Shown here: piece by piece, positions 22,672-33,480 of the stretch | Layout of the letters: every line of letters begins with the position of its first letter | Numbering within the stretch: the first letter of the stretch is position 1 | Source: Hermatobates lingyangjiaoensis | Taxonomy: Eukaryota; Arthropoda; Insecta; Hemiptera; Hermatobatidae | Direction: 5' to 3' | Assembly (NCBI GenBank): GCA_026182355.1 | Contig: JAPFBL010001928.1 | Span: forward strand, 4,005,501 to 4,069,500 | DNA length: 64,000 nucleotides | The notes under the pieces: generated by a model | The model's database searches: none | Told to the model about the DNA's origin: nothing | What the model saw: only the letters and a program-made list of their open reading frames with translations | Translations under genes and position numbers: made by a program

Positions 22672-25560
22672 AAACGGGAGAGATATAACCAGAGTGACAT
22701 ATCGAAGGCAATACTTAATACAAAATTCGACTTTCAAAACTTTCCATTATGACTGTCAAATATCATTAGTATTTTTCAAATGTTTTAAAATATTCTCCGT
22801 GGACTTCCACCTAGCCACCCACATGCAGCAAGACATCAATAAAACTGTATTCACAGGTTCTCAAAACCTGTAAATCTGTCAAATTTTAAATACGAGTATT
22901 CTTTTTTTTTGTTAATCACTATACTTTATAGTAACCAACAAAAATGAGGAACACGCCTATGTTAAGAATTGAAAAATCATCCTGTAAATGTATTGATTCT
23001 GGAATATATTTACTGTGATTATAGATCACATCGCTAATTGTTATAATTACTCTATAACTATTTAACCCAATTAGTGCAATAAACTAGTGGAGGATGCAAT
23101 GTCCCGGGCCAAAGAACTCGTGTAATTCCCTTAACTGGCTATCATTTATACTACTACATCATATTCGCCTTAAAAGTGTCAAACTCCGTACTGCATATAT
23201 ACATGTCGAATTAATTTCCTGAAAGAATTCCAATAAATCTTTAAAAATATTTAAAGTAAAAATTCGTTTTATTGGATTCTGATAAAAAAAAAAATTATAA
23301 ACTTTTGAAAACATACAAGCAGATGGACAGGCAGGCATAATAAGAAGTTGACTTTCTCATTTTTATAGCCTGAAAATAATTTTGAAAATTTTTTCGAACT
23401 TTCTAATTTTTATTAGATGCAGTATGTTTTGTAACGAGAAAGACGTGCGTACTGGATTCTTTAATTAGTAAACGTTCATTAATCAACATGAAGTAAGTTC
23501 TTCTGTTGTTTAATACTTAGTTTATTTTTTTCCTTCATTGTAAAAGTTGAATGTTATATTTATTTATTCTTTAGATATGTGTTGGACCCATCTGTAATCT
23601 GACTGTATTGGATTTGTAGACTATATGGTCTACGTCATACGTTCTGAACAGTACTTTTGTGAACTATCTTAATATAATATATTTTCGAGCAGCGTCTAAG
23701 AAGAGGAATTTGCAGTCTACTTCTTCTGGCCTTTTGAATTTGATTATTGGTATTAGTTTTCAGGTGATAATTTACCAGTATGTTAGGTTGTTTAGGTACG
23801 ATATTAAATCCAGTCTGTTGAGGTATCGTATTGCAGTTGATAAAAGAGCAGTAGAATGATATTGAAGGGTTCTTTGTTTCCTTTCTAAAGTTCAAGCACC
23901 TTTACTGTTGATCTCAGCAGTATTTATTTATCAACGCGGAAGAAAACAGCGTTGAAAGAGGCGTATGGATGCTGTAAACATGTGAAGGCAGTCGGCGTGA
24001 ACAATAGAAGCAGGTTAATTTATCTTGTTGGAAAGGTTTCCATTAATTCGGCCTGGACAAGTTTTTCAGTTGGCTGCCAACCATGTGTTCTTACCAGTCA
24101 TTAGTCTTTCCCCGGAGCTGAGATGGAGTTCTCTACTCGGGCTATTTTCAATTTCACCCCCCCTGCTTTCATCGTCTCCTTCATTAAGCCTCCAATCAAC
24201 TGCCTGATAAGCTCCTCTCTCCTCCATAATTATCCATTTCGTCTTCACCTTTTATCCCTTCGACCCATTTTATTTGTCCTGTATTTCTTTCAAAACAAGC
24301 CTTACTTTTCTTTTCTCTCTGAAACCGGGCAAATCGAGGATTGATTAATAATCAGTCTTGTTAATTTGATTGTTTTCACGTATACTAACGACTCCTGCAT
24401 TTCTTTTTCTTGTTAAATATTTATTTATATATTTTTTACTCTTGTTTGTATTTCAACTACCCCTACACTTCTTTTTGTTTATTCTGGGGTTTAACTTATT
24501 ACTTATTCGTTTCGGTTCTCTGCGTCCTAGTTGACTAACGTTTTTTTTTTGTTATTTGTGAAATAGAAACAACCAAGAAAATGTTGTGTGCGCTGTACCC
24601 TTGAGATAATTTAAAGCCTGTTTCGATTATTCATCTATTTTAGCAAATACAGTAAAACAGCTGGTAGATTCCCCGCTGCAGACGCTATTTTGGGGGTGAT
24701 TATGCCCGTTATGACATAAAAAGGCAGCTAAATCAGCCACGATGTAATTTTACGTTCTACCACAGAAAACTCACCCTGGCTAAGTCTTAAGGAATACTTA
24801 TTACTGGATGTAATGGATGCAGGATGCAGGCGCTGCTTTAGCTTGTGGCTGCGAAGAGATGTTGGTTTTGAGGCCCCCGTATGCCTTAAGCCAATTTGCT
24901 TGGCACTCTTCTCTAGGTTCGAGTCGACTGAGATTATGCAGCGGGGTTAGTTTGTTCAGGGATTCGGTGAGGTTTCAGTGTGAAGGAGATAATCGAAAGG
25001 CCCAGGTATCGCACAAGTGTGCGGTTTCTTCTAAACCTTCTCTCTCTCTATCTCTCTCACTTCACCTCCGAGGATTTCCTCCGCCTCTGCAACAAAGCCA
25101 GATGTTTGCTCATCTTTTCCCAGCTGCTTTATTGTTTCAAAAGGTAATCTTTCACAAGTTCAACTCGCTGTTCCACTTCCACGATGAATCTTTTATCAGT
25201 TTCACAAACACTTTATATCCGTCCTCATAAATTGCCCAGTATATATTGTGCATTCCTTTATCTCTAAACTTGCTTTGTTGCAAACTTTTCGCTGTAATTA
25301 AAACCATTGCCTCTCCCAACTTGTTTGAAAACACTGCAGGCGTTTCAATGGGGCGTATTTTCAATTCAACTTCAATAAAAATTTCTCAACAATTTGTTAT
25401 TAGCCTTGAGTTAACAAAAGATTATAAGAAGTCTACATTAATGACTCCCTGATATTCCTTCTATGCCAGTTTTGTTTTCCCGGTTCCTGCTAATAATTTT
25501 GAATCACCAAATGTAACAGTGATTTATAATTATTCAATCGTGTGAAGAAATTGTAATTCA
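22669..25560. other. no gene recognised; GC-richer blocks 24017-24260 and 24655-25170
   Basis: Mostly AT-rich unique DNA. The two GC-richer blocks could be conserved non-coding elements. No coding family recognised. Confidence 0.3.
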
Positions 25561-25592
25561 GGATGGAGGTTTAATCTATATATATATATTTG

Positions 25593-25627
<35 letters not shown>

Positions 25628-25633
<6 letters not shown>

Positions 25634-25828
25634 GGGTGAGTGTTCCACCAATTAACTGTTCAACATCCTAAAGTGTTTAGGAGAAAGGAGCATTTACTTA
25701 AAAGGATTGTAAATGCAGAAGTACAACAACTTGTTGTAGCCCTGAAGATGACATAAATATATGTCGAAACGTCGGCAAAAGGACTAGTTTAAAATCATTC
25801 GACCTCAAACCTCAAAAAAAAATTACAT
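25628..25828 (+). mobile_element. family G pLTR-like fragment with hammerhead-like core
   Basis: Lies between two (TA)n runs. Core at 25742-25769: CTGAAGA, T, GACATA/TATGTC hairpin, GAAA. GCC (25739-25741) just before the core pairs with GGC (25774-25776) after the linker CGTC, which ends in a GTC cleavage-type triplet. This is the copy closest to a catalytic hammerhead in the window, though stem III is missing and stem I is short. Confidence 0.55.
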
Positions 25829-25862
<34 letters not shown>

Positions 25863-25899
25863 CAAAGTAAGTAAGTAATTATATATAATATTACTAAAG

Positions 25900-26008
25900 A
25901 TCAGTCGTTATCAGCCTTTGGAGCGATTCACTTCTTTTCCTGAAGACGAGGACATCGAAATATAGTAGTGAGTTCACTGGTTTTCTTTCTATGTGTTCTT
26001 TTTAAATT
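25900..26008 (+). repeat. family A fragment with core
   Basis: CTGAAGA at 25940-25946, then CGAGGACATC and GAAATATAGTAGTGAG. It follows family A order (core, GAAATAT, AGTGAG, then a T-rich end) but stem II is poor. It ends at a (TA)n run. Confidence 0.5.
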
Positions 26009-26009
26009 C

Positions 26010-26011
<2 letters not shown>

Positions 26012-26053
<42 letters not shown>
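26012..26053. repeat. (TA)n microsatellite
   Basis: TA run between two elements. Confidence 0.95.
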
Positions 26054-26055
<2 letters not shown>

Positions 26056-26087
26056 CAAATTCAATAATATATCAACCGTTGGATAGA

Positions 26088-27181
26088 ATAGGTGCATAAT
26101 GTAATCGGGATTCGGTCAATTTTCCAGGATCAAAATCAAACTCTCAATGCCGACGTTTCGGTTTTATTTAAAACCTTTTTCATAGGCCTACAAACAAAGG
26201 ATGACAAGAAATCATATATAAACATCAACATATAACTAACATCAAAATGGAATATTACAGTTGTGAAAAAACAAAAATATATATACAAGTAGAAGTAATA
26301 GAAAAGCAATAAACATTTTTATGAACTTACAGAAGTCAGAATTTTTGAATTAGAAAAATGATGAAATTTACATTATATAAAATGAAGTAACAATAGATAG
26401 TTAGTGAACTAACATCTTAACTGGTCAAAAACTTGGACCAGACTAACTGATTACAATTACATGTAAACCGAAACACTGTTCACTCAAAGAACACAAAAAG
26501 GAACTAAGGAAATTAAATTTCACTAAAATCAACTTAACACTCCTGAATAAATAGTGTTCAAATTGGTAATGTCACTTCTATGATTAACTGAACTTAGATC
26601 TTTTTTAATATATAGCATTTCGAGGGTCTTTCTTCTTTGCTCATCTTGTTCTTTATCTACTATAATTGCTTCTTCAAAATCGAACATGTGACCTTCGTTT
26701 AAGGCATGGAATGCTAAAGCAGTGGCGTTACTTTTATTAGTTCTTATTGAATAAGAATGTTGTTTCAACATTTGTGTTCTTTGAGTGAACAGTGTTTCGG
26801 TTTACATGTAATTGTAATCAGTTAGTCTGGTCCAAGTTTTTGACCAGTTAAGATGTTAGTTCACTAACTATCTATTGTTACTTCATTTTATATAATGTAA
26901 ATTTCATCATTATTCTAATTCAAAAATTCTGACTTCTGTAAGTTCATAAAAATGTTTATTGCTTTTCTATTACTTCTACTTGTATATATATTTTTGTTTT
27001 TTCACAACTGTAATATTCCATTTTGATGTTAGTTATATGTTGATGTTTATATATGATTTCTTGTCATCCTTTGTTTGTAGGCCTATGAAAAAGGTTTTAA
27101 ATAAAACCGAAACGTCGGCATTGAGAGTTTGATTTTGATCCTGGAAAATTGACCGAATCCCGATTACATTATACACCTATA
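26088..27181 (-). mobile_element. 5'-truncated PLE with 411-bp inverted pLTRs (family E)
   Basis: Bases 26088-26498 and 26771-27181 are nearly identical inverted repeats. The 272-bp spacer encodes, on the minus strand, the end of a PLE GIY-YIG endonuclease, which runs into the left arm as its 3' pLTR. The right arm is the same pLTR in opposite orientation, fused to the truncated 5' end. Each arm has CCGAAACGTCGGC preceded by a GGTTTT/AAAACC hairpin (26149-26186 minus, 27085-27121 plus), although CTGANGA is changed to CTATGAA. This is the structural model for the smaller foldbacks in the window. Confidence 0.8.
26529..26771 (-). pseudogene. PLE GIY-YIG endonuclease C-terminal fragment
   Basis: Eighty codons read NATALAFHALNEGHMFDFE, then RRKTLEMLYI, then VNHRSDITNLNTIYSGVL. 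The pattern ALAxH...GHxFDFE...RxxLExxxI...NxRxDxxxLxxxY is characteristic of the C-terminal half of PLE GIY-YIG domains. The N-terminal GIY and YIG strands and the RT are absent, removed where the inverted pLTR joins at 26771. The sequence is clearly different from the element at 1-3562, so at least two PLE lineages are present. Confidence 0.75.
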
Positions 27182-27196
27182 TATATATATATATAT

Positions 27197-27523
27197 ACTT
27201 TTTTTCGTTGGAAATACGATCCAAAACGGACAAATATAGTTCAATATAAACAAAGAAACATAGAGAAATCAGAAGAACACACTTACAGTCTCTAATTTTC
27301 GGTTTGAACCGTCTTCAGGAGAGATAAGAGAGGGAAACCAAGCGCACTGGATCAGAGACGGTTGGAGACCCAACGGTTGGTCTCCAACCGTCTCTGATCC
27401 AGTGCGCTTGGTTTCCCTCTCTTATCTCTCCTGAAGACGGTTCAAACCGAAAATTAGAGACTGTAAGTGTGTTCTTCTGATTTCTCTATGTTTCTTTGTT
27501 TATATTGAACTATATATGCAAAA
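27197..27523. mobile_element. foldback element, family C
   Basis: Near-perfect palindrome centred at about 27375. The left arm starts after a (TA)n run and the right arm ends near 27523. Cores: minus strand 27297-27318; plus strand 27431-27452 (CTGAAGA, C, GGTT/AACC, GAAA). TCTC (27427-27430) pairs with GAGA (27457-27460) after an ATTA linker. The sequence is almost the same as 16744-17100. Confidence 0.75.
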
Positions 27524-27574
27524 GAATCATGAAAATATATGATGTGGTATAGTGAAGTTTATACCACTAGGAAA

Positions 27575-27705
27575 AAGGAAAATAATGGAAATAAATGCTC
27601 TGAGGTCTTTCACTTTATGTCATCACAGAGCAAACAGTGTAAGAACTAAGAAGGTGACCTCTCTGATGACATAAAGTGAAGGCCTCACTTTTGGAAAAGA
27701 TATGA
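27575..27705. repeat. family D-like short foldback
   Basis: GAGGTCTTTCACTTTATGTCATCA and its near-inverse around CTCTGATGACATAAAGTGAAGGCCTC. The order resembles family D (CTCTGACGACGTGAAAACGAAAGGCC), but the GAAA box reads GAAG. Confidence 0.45.
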
Positions 27706-29533
27706 TTATAGAAAGATCCAAGCGTTAAAAAACTTACAGCTTGTCTCTATGGTCTAGGTATTAAACTCAAACACTCAGTCACCCAGTCGCTCAATATCAA
27801 CTACTAAGGTTACCTAAGGGGGTGTAAATCCTACCATACACTAGGTTATCTAGAGGAGAGGTTGCCTATACATGTGTATGCGCATGGTAATGCTGGCCAT
27901 TCAGTTTCCTCATCGCTGAATCATATTCCAGGACAAGAAAAAGCTTCCTTTATAAAAAAAAACGTCAATGAAGTTATATTACTGGGGAAGAATCGTAATG
28001 AAATCTAAGGGTCGATAATCGGCAGACAAAGAAGTTGACAGTAGAAAAGATTCATTTCACGACCACTGTAATAATTCATACAAAACAATCCAATTTCTGA
28101 GGAATTTCCTACTGGAATGGCATTCCTCTGTTATTGGCTTCAATTTGGTTACAAATCTCCCTTAACTTGGACCGATTCTCCATTACACCTTCAAATCGAT
28201 AACTCTTATTTTCATTCCCTTTATATATAGCTAAATTTATACGATTTTATTATTAAATATGTTCGATTCGTGTAGTTTTAGTTGCTTTGGGAACCAGTTT
28301 TTTTTTTGCTGTTATTTCAAGTCTATAAATAGGTTTATAGTAGGACTAGGAAAATTGCCCTCATATTCAGTTGTGTCAAAGAATCTTTCTTTAAGACATC
28401 TTGTTTTATATCTCTTGAGACTTGAATAATTGATTATTTTTAAATGATTAAGGAATTACATCTCCTCCTGGTCGCATAGGGGACCAGGCTATAGTTCTGT
28501 GGTTATGCATACATAATGTGTAATCTAAATGCCTCCACCGAATGTATTCTAGGTTCTTTTATGACAACCACGAGTAAAGTGATTCTTCTACTAGAATATA
28601 AAAAAGTTTTAGTATTTACTATTTTTCCTCTTATCTAAGAGATATAGCATTTTCTTATTAAGCAAACTATTGTCTTGAGGGTACATGTAAACAATTACAG
28701 ACCTGCTGAATCAGTATTCCTTGCATCCAGGTAAAGAAGCGTAGAGTGTCTTCTCCATTAGCAGATATTGACCTCAACGTAGTTAGTTAGTTCTTGCATA
28801 ACCATGAATTTGGTTAGAATTCATTATCAGTCTAATCATTCAATTGGCAATGGTATAAAAAAGAATGTTGATACAGGAATGCGGCACCATGCCGTATGTG
28901 TTACATCACGAGCGCCCCATGCCTGACAAATGAACAAGCATGGACACTCACTCATTCGAAAATATCATTAAGTAGGTTATGGCTCCTCAAAACATTGAAG
29001 GCCGTCAAAAACTTGTATATGAAGTTTTGTAGAAATGGTAATCCTTAGATTAAAGTGATAGTGCCTGCTTGGACATACAAATGTGTTCCATGTCTATATT
29101 GGTGAGTGCCTTTGTGGGGGCGTGAGCAGTAGTGGAACTGTGTGACACCACGCACATTTAGGGCTGTCTTCTCAGAGAGCTGACCTAGCGGGTGTAGAGA
29201 ATGCCTAACTACAGACCAGACTTGCAAGTTCTCTCAGCCGACCACAACTTACGCCCAACAACTCCAATTGCTTCTCGATTGAGGCCTTGACTGCCTCGTC
29301 TAATTGCTCAGCTCTCCTAACGAGCCCATAGAACCTCTCTCTATCCACCACCAGTCAAATGCTAGCTTCACAAGTGGCAATTAGTTGTTTTTAGTCTGTC
29401 GAGTGCGAAGTGACCAACTCACGTATTTGTGTAGTGGGTAACTTTTTAAATTACTACGAGTAATGTTTGCAATTATGATACATTCAACTCGAATCTTTGA
29501 CCAATTTTTATTTTTTAAACATTTTCATAATTG

Positions 29534-29535
<2 letters not shown>
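27706..29535. other. no gene recognised
   Basis: Unique DNA. 28870-29260 is less AT-rich with no recognisable family. Confidence 0.3.

Positions 29536-29576
<41 letters not shown>
29536..29576. repeat. (TA)n microsatellite
   Basis: TA run directly left of a family C element. Confidence 0.95.
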
Positions 29577-29581
<5 letters not shown>

Positions 29582-29805
29582 ATAAAATTCGAAAAAACGA
29601 TCCTAACTGGACGCAAATCAGTTCAAAAACGAAGGAAAACAACACACAGAGAAAGAGACACACTTACAAACTCAAATTTTCGGATGATCCGTCATCAGGA
29701 AAAATGAGAATGGGCGACCAAGCACGCTGGAAACACAACGGCAGAATTTGTAAGTGTGTCTCTTTCTCTGTGTGTTGCTTTCCTTCGTTTTTGAACTTAT
29801 ATATA
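29582..29805. mobile_element. family C foldback with a core on the minus strand
   Basis: Minus-strand core at 29678-29698: CTGATGA, C, GGA/TCC hairpin, GAAA. The outer parts AAACGAAGGAAA and AGAGAAAGAGACACACTTACAAA are repeated inverted at 29740-29800. Confidence 0.6.
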
Positions 29806-29825
29806 TATACAAAATTATCACAATA

Positions 29826-29883
29826 ACACGTGATATAAATATTCAGGTATGCGATTATCTTCAATTATTTGTGGTGAGTTACC

Positions 29884-29890
<7 letters not shown>
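29826..29890 (+). repeat. family D end fragment
   Basis: ATTCAGGTATGCGATTATCTTC and TTTGTGGTGAGTTACCTGAATAT match the end of the family D foldback at 38491-38676. Confidence 0.5.
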
Positions 29891-29920
<30 letters not shown>

Positions 29921-29922
<2 letters not shown>

Positions 29923-30054
29923 ATGATCAAACCACAATAAGAAATGGGACGAAGACCGCTTGTTACGGTTGAAAGATCTTAGTCTTGTTTTCCCATTTCT
30001 TATTGTGGTTTGATCATTGATTGTTGTTTCACGTGTTTATGTGAAATCTTTTTA
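29921..30054 (+). mobile_element. truncated family B foldback
   Basis: A short left arm (CAATGATCAAACCACAATAAG) joins directly to the right arm starting inside the core (CGAAGACCG ... GTTGAAAGATC). CTGA is missing. It ends with the family B TTTCACGTG...TGTGAAATC hairpin. (TA)n runs sit on both sides. Confidence 0.65.
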
Positions 30055-30223
30055 TATATATATATATATAAATATTATATGTCGATATATTATTGAATAT
30101 TTTGTAGATAAATATTATGTATATATATATTTCAATATTCGAAATATTGAATTCTGTAAGTGTTCTTTTTTTTTTTTTCTGTGCCGTGCTTTGTGTAATT
30201 TAAAGTTATATATATATATATAT

Positions 30224-30398
30224 ACACTTTTTCGTTGGAAATACGATCCAAAACGGACAAAAATAGTTCAATATAGACAAGGAAACATAGAGAAATCAAA
30301 AGAACACACTTACAGTCTAATTTTCAGTTTGAACCGTCTTCAGGAGAGACAAGAGAGGGAAACCAAGGGCACTGGTTCAGAGACGGTTGGAGACCCAA
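30224..30398 (-). mobile_element. half family C element
   Basis: Matches the left arm of 16744-17100 from CTTTTTCGTTGG through GACGGTTGGAGACCC. Minus-strand core at about 30322-30343, with one changed base in GAAA. The right arm is absent. Confidence 0.65.
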
Positions 30399-31082
30399 AT
30401 ACATTTTTTATTCTATTTAACTTTTAAGTTATCAAATGCTTATTTCCAGCATGACTATGAGGAGAGAGCTTGAGCTCATTTATTAATAAAGAGTGTGTTG
30501 ATAATGGGCAAATAAAGCCCCTGTTGTTCATTATTTATTTGGTCATGATGACGTTGGTGATTCATTAGAACAGTTGTTGTTGTTCGCTTTGCTGGGGGAG
30601 AGTGACGCAGTGTTTGTTACAGCGTTGTGTTTTTTCTATTTCCCGCTTTAAATGCACTTGTTTTATCATGACTACTCACTTAAGCCAAGTCATTCTGACT
30701 GGAGCCGCATTTGTATTCATAAGCACGCCTTTGCTTAATCATTCTATTATCTTTTAAATTCTCTATCTGGAACAAACAAATGATTCCCTTACATTTAGCC
30801 GCAGCTCTTTATTAAATCTAAATCCACTTGTAATCTGAGGAAACTTACTTACTTATCTAATATTACACATTCAACAGGTTCTTTTAAAGGCTTTATAGTG
30901 GGCTGTATTTATAAGGATTTCGCAATAAGCTTTTTAAATTAAAATCGGTAAAAAACTTTACCACTAAAGGGTAACTTTACAATCAGGAAGTCACAAAAGT
31001 TCAAAAGATCCATTTTAGAACATATTCCTGTGATTTATACATTTTGAAGATTTGAAAATAAGAGGTGAAACAGATATCACCA
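30399..31082. other. no gene recognised; GC-richer block 30440-30760
   Basis: Non-repetitive, less AT-rich DNA with several TTATTAAT and ATTTATTT words; a candidate conserved non-coding region. Confidence 0.3.
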
Positions 31083-31840
31083 AGGCTGTGGAGCGGGAGT
31101 CGGTAAATTACCACCTTCTTCCAAAAAAAGAAAAAAATATAAGAAACAGACGTCTAAAGTGCTGTACTCTTCTGACTCAGCTAGTTTAGGGTCAAATTTG
31201 AAAAAAAAAAACAAAATTGACATTGAATACCTTTAAATTGGTATGTATATGTACATATGTTTGCTTTTGTTACAGAATATGAGTTTTTTTAAAAAGTGAG
31301 AGACGAGGAAATTTATGAGTCTTCTTTTTTTATTTGAACTATGAAGTTCTTATGACTACTAAGCTATGCTACAACAATGTATATGAAAATTATATTATTA
31401 TAATTTTATATGATATACAAAAAAAAAATGAAGACAAATCATTGACTAACTTTGTCTTCAAAATATGAAGTCGTTGGTATTTAATTTATACTATTAATCA
31501 AGTAGATAACATTTGTTTTGTTTCCAAAACGCGATAGAATTGATAAATAATTTAATGCTGTTTAGTATACAGTTAGCATTTAGCTACTTAATATATTTAT
31601 TTTAATATAGTTGAGAAAAGAAGCCAAAAATACATAGCTATAGCAATAAAGTTATTTGTGACTTTAAAAATAGCCTGATGATTCACTTGTCATGCCATTT
31701 TGTGTGATAGGTAACATGAAACACGAACGTGATATATGCATAATGGATACAGTTGTTATGAACGATTCTGAGTTAGAGTCGGCGGAGTCGGTTCTTTCAA
31801 ATACCCCGGAGTCGTATGTTCAGAGTCCCGACTCACCGAG
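31083..31840. mobile_element. possible decayed hAT-like MITE
   Basis: AAGGCTGTGGAGCGGGAGTCGG at the left and repeated GAGTCGG/GACTC words at 31770-31840 resemble a hAT terminus family with GGAGTCGG motifs. Clear termini and a TSD were not found. Confidence 0.3.
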
Positions 31841-31985
31841 TTATTAGTATAAGATTTTATACCTAACTAATGAGTATTCATTCTACTTTTTTCTCAAGAA
31901 CCCAAAGCAGGGGAAAAAAAGGGCTAAGACAAGGATCTCAGGGTAAAGATAGGAGTTGAGAAAGAAATAAATAAACTATCTGTTA

Positions 31986-32190
31986 GCTGTTAACCGTGGT
32001 AGATAAAAACTGTGGTCCTCGTCAGTACTGAACTGAGACTGTATGAGTAAGACTCTGACGAGACCTCTGGTTGCTGTTAACCGTAGTAGATAAAAGCTGT
32101 GGTCCTCGTCAGTACTGAACTGAGACTGTGTGAGTGAGACTCTGACGAGACCTCTGGTTTTGCTTGAAACATCTTAGTCACGTGTCTGGG
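31986..32190 (+). repeat. 87-bp tandem duplication of a small foldback with family B-like end
   Basis: Two 87-bp units start GCTGTTAACCG at 31986 and 32073. Each holds GTCCTCGTCAG and its near-inverse CTGACGAGACC. After the second unit TTGAAACATCTTAGTCACGTG resembles the family B sequence GTTGAAAGATCTTAGTC. Confidence 0.6.
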
Positions 32191-32297
32191 TTTTGTATTG
32201 TGTCTAAGGTTTTCATTTTATTGAATATGTCATTAACTGTGCAATCTGTTATAGTGTAGTATTTACTCATGTTAAGAAAAGTATTAAGTCTCTACAC

Positions 32298-33180
32298 CAG
32301 TGGTTCCCAACCTGTGGGTCGCGACTCCAAACGGGGTCGTGACACCAATGCCATGGGGTCGCCAATTGATTTTGACCCGAACGCGAATTTATATAAAACA
32401 CGGTAAAAACAGAAGACAGTTAAATAAATAACATTATAAAATAAAATTAAGACAATTATATAAATTCACACTATGAAACTAAATGTAACAGTTCATTAAG
32501 TCACTGAACATAACGTTCGAGACATGTATTGAACATGTTTCGTTACACTTGAAATACTTTAGTCTTCTTTCTCTTTTCTTATGTTGTTTGGACGTAAAAA
32601 AAACTTTACTTAAAAAGTTATGCAAAAATATACAAGCATGATTTGGCAAAAAATTTCCAAAAATTCCCAGTAATATCAGAAATCGCAATAAGGAATTTAT
32701 AGCCCTTCCCAACAACTTACTTATGTGAAACAGCCTTCTCCCAACTACTCATCCTTAAAAACAAGTACCGAAATAAATTAGATGTGGAACACGACTTGAG
32801 GTGTGCCATCATATCGACAACGGAGCCCAGGATAGAATTGCTAGCTAAAAAGCTACAATACCAGCCGTCTCATTAAGGTCAGTTCATAAACATACTTTAG
32901 TAAAGTTACATAATGGCATGAAATTTGTTTGTTTGAATACTTTGAAATTGATTTACAATTAATTAATGTTTTGTAGGAGCTTTGAAATTAATGAATAAAT
33001 TCTATATTAATCATATATTTAAGGAATATACGTATACCTTTTACTTCACTAATAAATTGCAATATATGCCAGTTTCTTATGGAAAAAATAAATGTATAAA
33101 ATATATTTTAACGATTGGGGTCGCTTCCTGATTGCTTGTTCTAAAATGGGTCGCTATATTTGAAAGGTTGGGAACCGCTG
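32298..33180 (+). mobile_element. hAT element, internally deleted, 883 bp
   Basis: Termini CAGTGGTTCCCAACC and GGTTGGGAACCGCTG are inverted repeats, with subterminal GGGTCGC motifs on both sides. Flanks CTCTACAC (32290-32297) and GTCTACAC (33183-33190) match at seven of eight bases with a 2-bp offset. It keeps the last part of the transposase. Confidence 0.75.
32706..32876 (+). pseudogene. hAT transposase C-terminal dimerisation domain
   Basis: Fifty-six intact codons and a stop: FPTTYLCETAFSQL, then LKNKYRNKLDVEHDLRCAI, then EPRIELLAKKLQ. The motif FPTTYLCExxFSxLxxxKxKYRNxLxVExDLRxA is diagnostic of the hAT C-terminal dimerisation region, close to the ZBED5/FAM200-type lineage. In full proteins this helical segment holds the transposase dimer together. 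The DDE core is gone. It lies in the sense direction inside 32298-33180. Confidence 0.85.
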
Positions 33181-33189
33181 CAGTCTACA

Positions 33190-33470
33190 CAAATAATCTT
33201 ATTACAAGAAACTAAACAACACGTTTCAAACACTTTATATTCTTCTTCAGGTTACATCTAGAAAAAAAAATATGTATGCATTTAAGAGCTATTCATGCAT
33301 GGTATGCATAGTGTTAGATGAATTCATTTTAATTAATACGCCCAATTAATTAATTCGCTATGTTTCTAAAGCTCTTAAATGCATGTAAATTTTTTTCTAG
33401 ATGTAACCTGAAGAAGAACATCAAGTGTTCGAAACGCGTTGTTTAGTTTCTAGTAACAAACTTTTATGTG
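33190..33470. mobile_element. foldback element, family F
   Basis: Inverted arms ATTACAAGAAACTAAACAAC ... GTTGTTTAGTTTCTAGTAAC. Cores: plus 33408-33434 (CTGAAGA, A, GAACA/TGTTC, GAAACGCG) and minus 33224-33250, where one stem base has changed. It begins just after the hAT at 32298-33180. Confidence 0.65.
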
Positions 33471-33480
33471 TGAATACTTA

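Noticed and set aside
24817..25230. 137-codon plus-strand frame
   Set aside because: Runs through a CT-rich stretch, no domain; the GC-richer composition alone does not support coding.
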